DNA of 64,000 nucleotides from Sandaracinaceae bacterium (GCA_040218145.1 JAVJQK010000037.1:1-64000); one strand, 5' to 3'. Positions 45,132-57,598 are shown, counted from the first letter of the stretch. Numbers and translations: made by a program. Notes: generated by a model from the sequence alone, not told the origin.

Positions 45132-45151
45132 GACTGAAGCCTCATTCAGTC
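45132..45151. promoter_or_regulatory. Operator-like palindrome GACTGAA-N6-TTCAGTC
   Basis: A perfect 7-base inverted repeat with a 6-base centre lies at the expected transcription start of the acyl-CoA dehydrogenase gene. Size and position fit a TetR- or GntR-type repressor of fatty-acid genes. No regulator is encoded nearby in the window. Confidence 0.5.
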
Positions 45152-45178
45152 TATGTGGGGGTCGTCGGAGGTTATCGC

Positions 45179-47026
<1,848 letters not shown>

Positions 47027-47049
47027 GCCGCCCACCAAGTTCCTTCGAG

Positions 47050-47084
47050 AGCCCGCCTGAAGGCCCCGCCTTCACGCGGGCTTT
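47050..47084 (+). terminator. Rho-independent terminator after acyl-CoA dehydrogenase
   Basis: AGCCCGC pairs with GCGGGCT, and inside TGAAGG pairs with CCTTCA, with C:C mismatch between and a five-base loop CCCCG. TTT follows. It starts 24 bases after the stop codon. Confidence 0.85.
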
Positions 47085-47182
47085 CGCTGTTGATGGGCTC
47101 GCGCACCTTCAGAGGAGGGAGGCGACGTCGTCTGTACTCGACCACACACACCACGAGCGTCGGTGGGAGATTCTTCTATTTG

Positions 47183-47210
47183 TTGAATTTTCCGCTGATG
47201 GGGGTAGTGT
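47183..47210 (+). promoter_or_regulatory. Weak promoter candidate for OmpA/TSP3 gene
   Basis: TTGAAT (47183-47188) and TAGTGT (47205-47210) are spaced by 16 bases in an unusually AT-rich tract. The start of transcription would fall at or just before the GTG 47217. The boxes are only moderately similar to consensus. Confidence 0.3.
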
Positions 47211-47216
47211 CCGCCT

Positions 47217-49082
<1,866 letters not shown>

Positions 49083-49159
49083 GGACCCCCCGCGTCATGA
49101 AGCGAGCCTCGTCAGCCCTGCACCTCGATCCCTCCCTCTGCTCCAGATCCGAGAGAAAC

Positions 49160-52100
49160 ATGAACTTCAGAATGACAGCGCACGAGTGGACCCGACTGAT
49201 CGTGGGAGCGGTGGCGCTCTGCGTGCTCTGCACGGCGCCGACCTCGGCTCACGCCCAGTTCAGCGCCGGCAACCACTGGTACGCTGGCAACAACGTCCAC
49301 ATCGACTGGAGCACCCCGGCCAGCCCGGTGGTCACGTGTGATGGACCGTTCGCCACCATCGAAGGTGTCGCTGCGACGTCCGACACGACCACGGGCGCGC
49401 CCCTGCTGAGCACCGACGGACGGACGGCGTACGACGGCGCGGGCGTGGCGATCCCTGGCGCCACCGGGCTCGGTGGCGGCGGGTCCTCGTCCCAGAGCGC
49501 GATCCTGGCTACCGATCCCGGTGATCCGAACCGCGTGTGGCTCTTCGCGGTTCGCGAGTCGGGCGGGCCCGTCACCCCGCACCTCTTCGACCTGACGGGA
49601 CCGACGCTCGTTCGTTCCGAGGCCAGCTATCCGAGCTCGACTCACGAGCGGGCCACGGTGATCCCGCACGGCAACGGGACGGACATCTGGCTCCTCTACA
49701 CCTCCGACGCAGGCGGGGTCGGCACGGTCTACTCGCGCCTGATCACCGCGACCGGTGTCGGGCCGGAGCAGGTCGCCGGGACCACCCCCGGAGCCACCTT
49801 CGGCTCGATCGGCTACATCGTGGGCTCGGCCGACAACTCCATGGTGGCCATCTCGGCCTACACCGGGGGTGGGTTCTTGGTCATCTCCGACTTCGACAAC
49901 TCGACGGGCCGGCTGGCCGGAGCCCCGAGGATCGACCCGGTGAGCGGCACGTACGGCGCCGCGTTCTCGTCGGACGGCGCCTATCTCTACGCCACGATCT
50001 TCGGCAGCTCGGAGCTGCTGCAGTACGACCTCGCGACCGGCGCGCCTCCCGTTCGGCTCACGCTGCCAGGCCCTGGCCAGGCGGGCGCGATCACGGGCGC
50101 GCCCGATGGCCACATGTACATCACTCGGTTCAGTCAGCCTTCGATCACCCGCCTCATCGACCCGCTGGCGCCCCTGACCGCGGCGAACCTCACCGCCGGA
50201 GTCCTGGCGGCGCCCGGCTGTACCTACACGGCGGGCCTCCCCAACTTCATCGCGTCCGCGACCGTGGCGCCGGCCGTCTGCGGTGACGGCGTGGTGGAGG
50301 GGCTCGAGGGATGTGATGACGCGAACACCACCGCCGGCGACGGATGCAGCGCGGCGTGCGAGATCGAGTCCGGCTGGAGCTGCCCCACTCCAGGGGCGGC
50401 CTGCTCGGAGATCTGCGGTGACGCGGTCGTGGTCGGCGCGGAGAGCTGCGACGACGGCAACACGACGTCTGGAGACGGCTGCGACGCCTCGTGTGACGTC
50501 GAGACCGGTTGGTCTTGTCCTCCGGCGAGCTCCTGCATGCCGGTCTGCGGAGACGGCCTGACGGTGGGCGGCGAGACGTGTGACGACGCCGGAGAGAGCG
50601 CGTCCTGCGACGCGGACTGCACCCCCGCCGTCTGCGGTGACGGCACGGCCAACGCGACCGCGGGCGAGCCCTGCGACGACGGCAACACGGTGAGCGGGGA
50701 CGGCTGCTCGGCGGACTGCGGGAGCACCGAGGTCTGCGGTAACGGCTACCTCGACGTCGGCGAGTCGTGCGATGACGGAAACCTCGCCGCGCTCGACGGC
50801 TGCTCGGGCACGTGTACGCCCGAGTCCGGCTGGGCGTGCAGCTGTTCGTCCCCGACCTTCAGCTACTCGATGGAGGTGTCGGCTGGGCTGCTCGGCGGCT
50901 CGGGCGGCGGACCTGGTCCGCAGATGGGCTGCTCCGGGAGCGACGTGCTGATCGGCCTCGCGATCAACTGGAGCAACTCGCGGGGCGAGGGGGTCCGGAC
51001 GCGCGCGATCTGCGGGTCCTTCAGCGTGGACACGGGCGGGAGCGTCACGACCACGCGCACGACGAGCCAGGAGAGCGGCGGCGCGGGCTGCGGTGGATGG
51101 GACCCGTCCACCTGGTCGCCCGAGGTCACCTGCCCGAGCGGGTGGGGCATCGTCGGTCTTCGCGGCCTGGCGTCGAACCTGAGCGGCACGACCACCCTCT
51201 TCCGAGACGCGAGCATCGTGTGTCAGCAGATGGGCGTGGACGGCAACCCGGCGGGCCCGACCATGACGCTGAACATCAGCGGCGGTGGCGGCACGGGCAC
51301 GCCTCAGGCCATCGACTGCCCCTCCGGCACCATCGCGCGCTGGTTCCAGACGCGGAGCGGCTGCGCCCAGGACGCGCTCGAGCTGTTCTGTGGAGAGCCG
51401 AGCGTCTCCTGTGCGGGAGGCAGCTCGATCTGCCGGACGCAGTGCGGCGACGGGGTCGTGGGCGCGCCCGACGAGGCGTGCGACGACGGGAACGCGACCA
51501 GCGGGGACGGCTGTGACGCCACGTGCAGTCCCGAGGCCGGCTGGAGCTGCACGATGAGCGGCGCGCCCTGCACCTCGATCTGCGGCGACGGCATCGTCGT
51601 CGGGAGTGAGGAGTGCGACACGATGACCGCCTCGGCCACGTGCGACGCCGACTGCACCTTCGCCGTCTGCGGCGACGGCGTCGTCAACATGGCGGCGAGC
51701 GAGACCTGCGACGACGGCATGGAGACGGCAAGCTGTGACGCCGACTGCACCGCTCCGGCGTGTGGGGACGGCGTCCTGAACACGAGCGCGGGTGAGACCT
51801 GCGACGATGGCGGGGAGTCTGCGGCTTGCGACACCGACTGCACCCCGGCGTCGTGCGGAGACGGCGTGGTCAACGCCGCTGCCGGCGAGGCCTGTGATGA
51901 CAGCGGCGAGTCGCTGACCTGCAACGCGGACTGCTCCGCGGCCTCTTGCGGCGACGGGATCGTCAACACCACCGCGGGCGAGACCTGCGACGACGGGATG
52001 GAGACGGCGAGCTGTGACGCCGACTGCACCGCCCCGGCGTGCGGCGACGGGGTCACGAACGCGGCGGCGGGCGAGACCTGCGACGACGCGGGCGAGTCCT

Positions 52101-53404
52101 CCACCTGCGACGCCGACTGCTCGGCCGCGAGCTGCGGCGACGGCACCGTCAACGTGGCGGCGATGGAGGTCTGTGACCGCGGGACCGACAACTCCGACAC
52201 GATGGCGGACACCTGCCGCACGACCTGCGTGTACCCGAGCTGCGGCGACGGCGTCGTCGACGGCGGAGAGACGTGCGACGAGGGCGCGATGAACTCGGAC
52301 GAGCCAGGCAGCGCCTGCAGCACGAGCTGCGGACCGCTCACGTGTGGCAACGGGGTCGTCGAGGGCATCGAGGAGTGCGACGAGGGCGCCGCCAACTCCA
52401 ACTCCGATCCGGACGCCTGTCGGCTCAGCTGCGCGCTCCCGCGCTGCGGGGACGGCGTGCTGGACGCGACGGAGACGTGCGACGAGGGCTACGCGAACTC
52501 GGACGCGCCGGGCGCGACGTGCAGCTCCACCTGCGCCCTGCCCAGCTGCGGAGACGGAGTCACCGACACCGGTGAGCAGTGCGACGACGGCGCTAGCAAC
52601 TCCGACACCGACGTGGACGCCTGCCGGACCAGCTGCGTCGCGGCGCTCTGCGGCGATGGCGTGGTCGACACCGGCGAGGTGTGCGACGAGGGCCGCGGCA
52701 ACTCCGACACGGCGCCGAACTCGTGCCGTCGCACCTGCGTCACCGCGACCTGCGGTGACGGGGTCGTCGACGCGGGTGAGGGCTGTGACGAAGGCGCCGC
52801 CAACTCCGACGACCCGGACGCGACCTGCCGCACGACCTGCGCGCTGGCCTCCTGCGGGGACGGCGTGCTGGACATGGGCGAGGAGTGCGACGACGGGGCG
52901 GGCAACGCCGACATCGCCGACGCGTGCCGCACGACGTGCGTGAACCCCAGCTGCGGCGACGGCGTCGTCGACATGGCCGAGGGCTGCGACGACGGCGCGA
53001 TGAACAGCGACACGCGCGCCGACGCGTGTCGCACGGACTGCTCCGTGGCGATCTGCGGAGACGGCGTGGTGGACATGGGCGAGACCTGTGACGACGGCGC
53101 CGACAACAGCGACACCGACGCGGACGCGTGCCGGACCGACTGCTCGGCGGCGCGCTGCGGGGACGGAGTCGTGGACGGGGCCGAGGAGTGTGACGACGGC
53201 GCGGGCGGCTCGGCCACCTGCACCAGCGCGTGCACGCTGGCGCCGACCTCGAGCGACGGAGGCGTCGCGGACGGTGGAACCGCTCCGACCGGCTTCGGGG
53301 TCTCCGGCGGCGCGCTGTGCTCCGCGCAGCCGGGGTCCCGTCACGACGGCTGGGCTCTGCTGCTCTTCGCGGCGGCTCTCCTGATGCGCCGTCGTCGGCG
53401 CTGA
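49160..53404 (+). CDS. Giant Cys-rich repeat surface protein
   Basis: Predicted 1,414-residue exported protein. ATG 49160 with GAGAG upstream gives a signal peptide ending HAQFSAG; an open extension to 49079 overlaps the OmpA stop and lacks a signal. Residues about 40-360 have beta-propeller-like repeats. From residue about 370 to 1,360 tandem Cys-rich modules dominate (CGDGVVEGLEGCDDANTTAG, then CETCDDGMETASCDADCTAP type). The tail is CSAQPG then WALLLFAAALLMRRRRR, a Cys-helix-Arg sorting tail. Disulfide-bonded and surface-displayed, by inference. Confidence 0.92.
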   Translation: MNFRMTAHEWTRLIVGAVALCVLCTAPTSAHAQFSAGNHWYAGNNVHIDWSTPASPVVTCDGPFATIEGVAATSDTTTGAPLLSTDGRTAYDGAGVAIPGATGLGGGGSSSQSAILATDPGDPNRVWLFAVRESGGPVTPHLFDLTGPTLVRSEASYPSSTHERATVIPHGNGTDIWLLYTSDAGGVGTVYSRLITATGVGPEQVAGTTPGATFGSIGYIVGSADNSMVAISAYTGGGFLVISDFDNSTGRLAGAPRIDPVSGTYGAAFSSDGAYLYATIFGSSELLQYDLATGAPPVRLTLPGPGQAGAITGAPDGHMYITRFSQPSITRLIDPLAPLTAANLTAGVLAAPGCTYTAGLPNFIASATVAPAVCGDGVVEGLEGCDDANTTAGDGCSAACEIESGWSCPTPGAACSEICGDAVVVGAESCDDGNTTSGDGCDASCDVETGWSCPPASSCMPVCGDGLTVGGETCDDAGESASCDADCTPAVCGDGTANATAGEPCDDGNTVSGDGCSADCGSTEVCGNGYLDVGESCDDGNLAALDGCSGTCTPESGWACSCSSPTFSYSMEVSAGLLGGSGGGPGPQMGCSGSDVLIGLAINWSNSRGEGVRTRAICGSFSVDTGGSVTTTRTTSQESGGAGCGGWDPSTWSPEVTCPSGWGIVGLRGLASNLSGTTTLFRDASIVCQQMGVDGNPAGPTMTLNISGGGGTGTPQAIDCPSGTIARWFQTRSGCAQDALELFCGEPSVSCAGGSSICRTQCGDGVVGAPDEACDDGNATSGDGCDATCSPEAGWSCTMSGAPCTSICGDGIVVGSEECDTMTASATCDADCTFAVCGDGVVNMAASETCDDGMETASCDADCTAPACGDGVLNTSAGETCDDGGESAACDTDCTPASCGDGVVNAAAGEACDDSGESLTCNADCSAASCGDGIVNTTAGETCDDGMETASCDADCTAPACGDGVTNAAAGETCDDAGESSTCDADCSAASCGDGTVNVAAMEVCDRGTDNSDTMADTCRTTCVYPSCGDGVVDGGETCDEGAMNSDEPGSACSTSCGPLTCGNGVVEGIEECDEGAANSNSDPDACRLSCALPRCGDGVLDATETCDEGYANSDAPGATCSSTCALPSCGDGVTDTGEQCDDGASNSDTDVDACRTSCVAALCGDGVVDTGEVCDEGRGNSDTAPNSCRRTCVTATCGDGVVDAGEGCDEGAANSDDPDATCRTTCALASCGDGVLDMGEECDDGAGNADIADACRTTCVNPSCGDGVVDMAEGCDDGAMNSDTRADACRTDCSVAICGDGVVDMGETCDDGADNSDTDADACRTDCSAARCGDGVVDGAEECDDGAGGSATCTSACTLAPTSSDGGVADGGTAPTGFGVSGGALCSAQPGSRHDGWALLLFAAALLMRRRRR
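50275..53230 (+). repeat. Tandem Cys-rich module coding repeats
   Basis: Roughly twenty-five modules in at least three subtypes. Modules from about 51,660 to 52,160 are near-identical at DNA level (for example around 51705-51760 and 51975-52035). The later modules (52,160-53,230) carry CDEGAANSDDPDATC-like phrases. The array is likely subject to recombination. Confidence 0.85.
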
Positions 53405-53422
53405 GTCAGCGATCGAGACCGC

Positions 53423-53459
53423 GAGCGGGCGTCGGCTGTGCCGGCGTCCGCTCTCTTCC
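53423..53459 (+). terminator. Hairpin terminator after giant surface protein
   Basis: GAGCGGGCGTCGGC (53423-53436) can pair fully with GCCGGCGTCCGCTC (53440-53453) if two G:U pairs are allowed, loop TGT, then TCTTCC. It lies 19 bases after the stop of the giant gene, before the convergent small gene. Confidence 0.6.
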
Positions 53460-53460
53460 G

Positions 53461-53778
53461 TCAATCCGCCCAGATCTCGTCCAGCCAATCGAGGAGCTCG
53501 CGCTCCGACGCCTCGAGGCCGTCGGCGCGCGCCAGCTCCTCGAGCGCGTCCCGGATGAGGGCGCGGATCTCCGGGCGCTGGACGAGCCGCGCCTGCTCGC
53601 GGGTGCGCTCCATGCTCGGCAGCTCCAGCTCCGCGCGCACCAGCGCCGTCCAGAGCTCCGCGCCGAGCCGGATCGCGAGGTCTCCCACCGCCGCGTTCTC
53701 GCGCAGCGTGACCTTGCCATCGGCCTGCAGCATCAGCCGGATGAGGCCTCCCAAAGCGAGCCATTCCGCGGGGTTCAT
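53461..53778 (-). CDS. Small TerB-like protein
   Basis: Predicted 105-residue all-helical soluble protein. ADGKVTLRENAAVGDLAI near the N-terminus and ADGLEASERELLDWLDEIW at the C-terminus are similar ADG-x-x-x-x-E phrases, as in TerB/DjlA-type domains. This is a fold-level resemblance only; function unknown. ATG 53778 is used. It converges on the giant surface-protein gene with a hairpin between. Confidence 0.7.
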   Translation of the reverse strand: MNPAEWLALGGLIRLMLQADGKVTLRENAAVGDLAIRLGAELWTALVRAELELPSMERTREQARLVQRPEIRALIRDALEELARADGLEASERELLDWLDEIWAD

Positions 53779-53830
53779 GGCTGGACCCTAACCGGGTGGC
53801 TCCATCGCGTCGACGCCGGTCCGGGCGTCG

Positions 53831-54667
53831 TCAGTGGCGCGCCGGGCGGCAGATCGGTCGGGCCTCGGAGCGGCGATCGCAGAAGAACCCGCGAGGGCAG
53901 GGGTGCGCGTCGCCGCAGCTCGGGACGCAGAGCTGCAGATCCACGATGCGCTGACAGGCGTAGCCGAGGGCGCAGTCGTCGTGGCCCCGACACTCCGTGA
54001 CGCAGCCCCCGAGGCCGCCCGGGCCTTCGACGGAGGTCACGGCCACGCAGCGCGCGTCGGCGGGGCAGTTGCTCCGCGCGTCGCCGTCGCGGAGCTCACA
54101 CGGCCGCGAGCAGTAGCCGTCGAGCCGGGGATCGACGAAGGACCAGAGACACATGCCGCCCGCGCACTCCGAGGGGTGGTCACAGTGCTGGCCGAGATCG
54201 TGGCCGCGCGGAGGCGCGACGTCCGTGGAGACGCAGCGACCGGACGCGATCTCGCAGCGGGCGCCCTCGCAGTCGCCGTCGCCCCCGCAGTGGCTCTGAC
54301 AATGGAGGGGCGCGTGGGCGTCGGCCACGCAGACGTACCCGCGGCGAGGGCAGGTCGTGCGACACCCGCGCCGACAGTGCCCCTCGACGCAGACGCCGCC
54401 TTCGGGACAGCCCGCGTCGACCCGGCACGGGCGGGTGCAGAGGCCTCCCACGAACCCATCGGCCGCGGTCAGGCACACGGACGCTTCGGGGCTGCACTCG
54501 CGGGCGTGGGCGCATCCCTCGAAGGGCTCGGCCAGGGGACGCGCCGGGGCCACGTCGGCGTCGAGCGTGACGTGCAGCTGCCCGTCCGGCGCGTCCGCGA
54601 GGGGCGCACACGCGGCGAGCCCGAGCGCCGCCAGCGCCGAGCCAAGGCTGTTCCACCCCCGGTACAC
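53831..54667 (-). CDS. Cys-rich lipoprotein
   Basis: Predicted 278-residue lipoprotein with signal LAALGLAACA. About 32 Cys occur in the mature 258 residues, in repeated modules such as CTRPCRVDAGCPEGGVC, CSRPCELRDGDARSNCP and CVPSCGDAHPCPRGFFC. This is the EGF-like or disulfide-knot composition common in secreted proteins here. Family not named. ATG 54667 is used. Confidence 0.85.
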   Translation of the reverse strand: MYRGWNSLGSALAALGLAACAPLADAPDGQLHVTLDADVAPARPLAEPFEGCAHARECSPEASVCLTAADGFVGGLCTRPCRVDAGCPEGGVCVEGHCRRGCRTTCPRRGYVCVADAHAPLHCQSHCGGDGDCEGARCEIASGRCVSTDVAPPRGHDLGQHCDHPSECAGGMCLWSFVDPRLDGYCSRPCELRDGDARSNCPADARCVAVTSVEGPGGLGGCVTECRGHDDCALGYACQRIVDLQLCVPSCGDAHPCPRGFFCDRRSEARPICRPARH

Positions 54668-54799
54668 GGGTGGGGTCCGAGCAATCGAGGTGCCAGGGAC
54701 GTTGGCGGCGTTCGACCGGTCGACGAGCGCAGCCCCTGCGAGGATCGCGCATGTCGTTACGCCACGGTCGTGCCGCTGGTGACGGTATCTCTCGAGGTC

Positions 54800-55189
54800 T
54801 CAGGTCGCGGCTTCGCGCAGCGTGTTGCGGTGCTGGACCGCGTGCGAGAGCAGGGCCTCGAGCGCCGAGGCGATCTCGCCGAAGTCGAGCGACTCGGTCG
54901 GGAGCTCCACCGTCAGGACCACGTCGCCGTCTTCGTCATAGGCGAACTTGCACTGGTACATGTCGCGGTTCATCCGCAGCAGCCAGCGCGCGAGCTCGAA
55001 GGAGTTGTCCCCGCGCGTCGTCAGGAACGGCACCACCGAGGCGATGAGCCAGTTGTCGGTCAGCCGGACGTAGACGGTGAGGGGCCCCTCCGCGGTCTCG
55101 TGCATGACCTTGTAGGTCTGATCCCCGTAGGGCTTGGCGTCCCACCCGATCTTGTCGAGCGTGCGCGCGAGCTCCGACTCGTCCATCAT
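54800..55189 (-). CDS. YbjN-like small protein
   Basis: Predicted 129-residue soluble protein resembling the YbjN/type III secretion chaperone fold: LARTLDKIGWDAKPY, VYVRLTDNWLIASVVPFL, FELARWLLRMNRDMYQCKF, then VVLTVELPTESLDFGEIAS. Start choice is uncertain between ATG 55189, ATG 55186 and GTG 55216. Role likely protein binding; not specified by context. A 132-base gap follows to the Cys-rich lipoprotein. Confidence 0.75.
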   Translation of the reverse strand: MMDESELARTLDKIGWDAKPYGDQTYKVMHETAEGPLTVYVRLTDNWLIASVVPFLTTRGDNSFELARWLLRMNRDMYQCKFAYDEDGDVVLTVELPTESLDFGEIASALEALLSHAVQHRNTLREAAT

Positions 55190-55257
55190 TCGAGAGAATC
55201 GGGAGACGGCGGCCACCGTGTCAAGCGGCGTCCGTCTGGAGTCGGGCGGTGGAGCGC

Positions 55258-55476
55258 ATGCAAGGGATCATTCGAAAGATCGGGATCGAGGGCGGCGTCT
55301 GGGCGCTCATCACCGACGATGGCGCGCAGGTGGAGCTCATCGAGCCGCCCGAGGGGCTGCGAAAGAACGGAGCGCGCGCGGAGATCGAGATCGACGAGGC
55401 GCGCCCCGTCGAGGTCTCGATCGGCATGCTCGGGCAGGCCGCGAGGGTGAAGTCCTTCCGGATCCTGTCCGACTGA
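55258..55476 (+). CDS. Small hypothetical protein
   Basis: Predicted 72-residue protein, MQGIIRKIGIEGGVWALI at the start. The strand-rich pattern is compatible with a small OB- or SH3-like barrel. ATG 55258 follows GGTGGAG closely; GTG 55249 is an alternative. It is divergent from the YbjN-like gene by about 70 bases and convergent with the histidine kinase gene. No family recognised. Confidence 0.6.
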   Translation: MQGIIRKIGIEGGVWALITDDGAQVELIEPPEGLRKNGARAEIEIDEARPVEVSIGMLGQAARVKSFRILSD

Positions 55477-55482
55477 GGCGCT

Positions 55483-56154
55483 CTACTTGGGAGCGTGGAT
55501 GCGGAAGACGGCGTCGCCGTCCTGCCCGTCCGCCTCGAGGCGCGCACCGAGCGCGTCGGTGAGCGTGCGCACCGCGAGCAGGCCCACGACCCGCGAGTAG
55601 CGCCCATCGGCGCGTCCCTTGAGGATCTGCTGTCCCTCGAGGGTGAAGGCCTCCTCGCGCAGCTCCTCGCCGATCGCCCGGCCCGCGTCACGGATCTCGA
55701 CCACGCCTTCGGGGCCGTCTCGGACGATGACCTGCACCGTCTCGGCCGCGGCGTTCGCGAGCGCGTTGCGGACCAGCAGCTCCACCACCCTCGCCATGGC
55801 GCCGCCCGCGCGCGCGACCTCGACCGGCTCGTTGGGCAGGCGCACGTCGACCGGCGCGTTCGCCCGCCGGACGCCCGCCTCGACCGCGCTCCGCAGGTCC
55901 CCGGCCGAGCCCTCCATCGCGTTCTGTCCGGCGATCCAGCGGCCGACCCAGCCGACCTGCTCCAGCCCGCGCATGAGGTCTCCGAGCGCCGTCTCGACGT
56001 CGTCGAGCGCCTCGATCACGTCTTCGTCATCGCCCGCGCCCACCTCTTTGACGAAGGAGACGTTCGCGCTGATCGTCGCGACGGGGTTTCGCAGATCGTG
56101 CACGACGAGGGCGAGTAAATCGCCGATGGCCGCGCGCAGCTTTTCTTCGCTCAC
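55483..56154 (-). CDS. Soluble degenerate histidine kinase
   Basis: Predicted 223-residue protein. LLALVVHDLRNPVATISANV has the phosphoacceptor His (H-box HDLRNP, residue about 19). VELLVRNALANAA resembles the N-box. The G1 box is DAGRAIGE instead of DxGxG, and the glycine-rich G2 box is missing (SRVVGLLAVRTLTDALG), so ATP hydrolysis may be weak. No sensor domain or transmembrane helix. GTG 56154 overlaps the stop of an upstream membrane protein, which may supply the membrane anchor. Confidence 0.8.
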   Translation of the reverse strand: MSEEKLRAAIGDLLALVVHDLRNPVATISANVSFVKEVGAGDDEDVIEALDDVETALGDLMRGLEQVGWVGRWIAGQNAMEGSAGDLRSAVEAGVRRANAPVDVRLPNEPVEVARAGGAMARVVELLVRNALANAAAETVQVIVRDGPEGVVEIRDAGRAIGEELREEAFTLEGQQILKGRADGRYSRVVGLLAVRTLTDALGARLEADGQDGDAVFRIHAPK

Positions 56155-56510
56155 GTCTCCTCCGGACGCCTCGGGCGAGACTCCAGCTCTCTGTCGAGCT
56201 CGGCCCGCGCGACCTCGACGGTATCACCGAACGGCAGGTCGACGGATTCTTCTTGTTTTTTGATGGCCGCGGCGAGCGCCAGCGTCAACGGGACCGCCCC
56301 CTCGACGCTCACTCCGCGCTCGGATGGCGGGACGCCCAGGACGTCCGCGCGCCGCTCCAGCACGGGCACGACCACGCGCCGCAGCCGCGTCTCGAGCTCC
56401 AGCTGCTCGCGCCAGACCCGCCTGGTGTGCCGCCCGATCCAGACCGCGGCCCCGCCCAGCCCCAGGGCGAGACCGAAGAGCACACCCAGCGCGGCGTCGA
56501 GGCTCGGCAC
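56151..56510 (-). CDS. Small membrane protein upstream of histidine kinase
   Basis: Predicted 119-residue protein with one transmembrane helix (about residues 5-25, AALGVLFGLALGLGGAAVW), followed by a basic and then charged helical cytoplasmic part. It is translationally coupled (GTGA) to the degenerate histidine kinase, so the pair looks like a split sensor. ATG 56510 is used. No family recognised. Confidence 0.7.
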   Translation of the reverse strand: MPSLDAALGVLFGLALGLGGAAVWIGRHTRRVWREQLELETRLRRVVVPVLERRADVLGVPPSERGVSVEGAVPLTLALAAAIKKQEESVDLPFGDTVEVARAELDRELESRPRRPEET

Positions 56511-56576
56511 GCGCGGATCCTAGCCCCAATCGAGCGCTTCGCGCTTGCTCCGGGCCTAGCAATTCTAGAGCAGTGT

Positions 56577-57536
56577 TCAGTCCCAGGTCAGGACGGCGGC
56601 TTCGCCGTGCAGGGCGATCAGGCCGCCCACGTAGGACAGGAGCGCGCGCCGCCGCTGCATCACGCCCGCGATCTGCGCGTCGTCGAGGATGTCGCGGATC
56701 TCGGCCTCCGGGTCCTCGGCCAGCGAGGCGCGCAGCCTCACCTCGCTCAGCCCACGCACGGCGTCGACGAAGCGTCGCGAGAAGCGCTGGGTGCGCTCGA
56801 GGTGGCCCCGGATCCGCTCGTAGCGGTGATCGGTCAGGGGCGTCTGGAACGCGACGTTGTGGTCCCGCACGAAGAGCCTCCGCCCCTCGTCGTCGGTCGA
56901 GACGTTCCCGCCGCTGAAGCGGTCCCAGTTCCCGATGAGGTAGTCGAACGCGAGCATGGTCGAGAGATCCCGGGCCACCTGGCTCGACTCGGCGGGCGGC
57001 ATCGGCTCCCCGACGCGCAGCCAGGGCGCGACCTCGGAGAGCCCCTCGAAGGTGGCCAGCTCGCTCGAGCGCATCCTCGGGATCCAGTAGATCGCGGCTC
57101 CGCGCGCCACGCCGGGGGCGTCCCAGAGGATCTCCTGGCGGATCGGCTCCCAGTCCTCCTCGTGCTCGCTCTCGAAGCGCGCCTCCATCAGCCGCCGCGG
57201 GATCCGCAGCCCCACGGCCGGCGGCACGTTGTCCATCTCGAGCGCGCGCGCGACGCGGTAGGCGGCGATCTCCGACAGGTAGCCGCGCGGATGAGAGCGC
57301 GTGCGCGGCTTGAACGCGGCGTTGGCCCCCACCCCGAGGTCGAGCTTCAGGGTGACGCTGCTCGTGCCGACCTGCTCGAGGGAGCGCGGCACGCGGGTCG
57401 TGAGCCGGGCGAGGATGGCGTCCTGTCCGAGCTCGCCGCCGACGAAGGGGAGGGGAGGGGCCTGCGCGGCCACGCTGCCGGCGACGCCCAGGGCGGCGAA
57501 GAGGAGGAACGCTCTCGCGTGTCTCGAGTGGCTCAC
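56577..57536 (-). CDS. Secreted Fam20-like kinase candidate
   Basis: Predicted 319-residue exported protein. Signal peptide to about residue 25 (GSVAAQAPP). Lys76 in NAAFKPRTR and Glu89 in YLSEIAAYRVARAL fit the ATP-binding Lys and helix C Glu. LAFDYLIGNWDRFSGGN (Asp205) and LFVRDHNVAF (Asp225) match the catalytic and metal-binding aspartates of Fam20/Four-jointed kinases (family form: IGNxDR...DN). This is a motif-level call; homology should be tested by structure. Such kinases phosphorylate exported proteins or glycans, with ATP outside the cytoplasm. GTG 57536 is used. Confidence 0.75.
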   Translation of the reverse strand: MSHSRHARAFLLFAALGVAGSVAAQAPPLPFVGGELGQDAILARLTTRVPRSLEQVGTSSVTLKLDLGVGANAAFKPRTRSHPRGYLSEIAAYRVARALEMDNVPPAVGLRIPRRLMEARFESEHEEDWEPIRQEILWDAPGVARGAAIYWIPRMRSSELATFEGLSEVAPWLRVGEPMPPAESSQVARDLSTMLAFDYLIGNWDRFSGGNVSTDDEGRRLFVRDHNVAFQTPLTDHRYERIRGHLERTQRFSRRFVDAVRGLSEVRLRASLAEDPEAEIRDILDDAQIAGVMQRRRALLSYVGGLIALHGEAAVLTWD

Positions 57537-57598
57537 CGTGATTCCCTCATGGTCGGGCGGCGTGTGTCGGGCGGCATGTCGGAATGCGGGCTCGAGAG

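Larger units (their letters stand above)
44941..45178. other. Divergent intergenic region, DUF2330 and acyl-CoA dehydrogenase
   Basis: 238 bases. The left part should hold the promoter of the DUF2330 gene (not clear). The right part has the promoter candidate and palindrome listed separately, and a GGAGG ribosome site before GTG 45179. Confidence 0.5.

Noticed and set aside
50275-53230. Regular repeats that might suggest a CRISPR array.
   Set aside because: The period follows codons and encodes Cys-rich modules in one open frame; there are no unique spacers.
49112-53764. A 1,550-residue open frame on the minus strand.
   Set aside because: It is the reverse shadow of the Cys-rich surface protein; the regular repeats in it mirror the coding repeats.
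54668-54799. Possible tRNA-like GTTCGAC stretch.
   Set aside because: No acceptor or anticodon stem could be formed around it; nothing else is seen in this 132-base gap.
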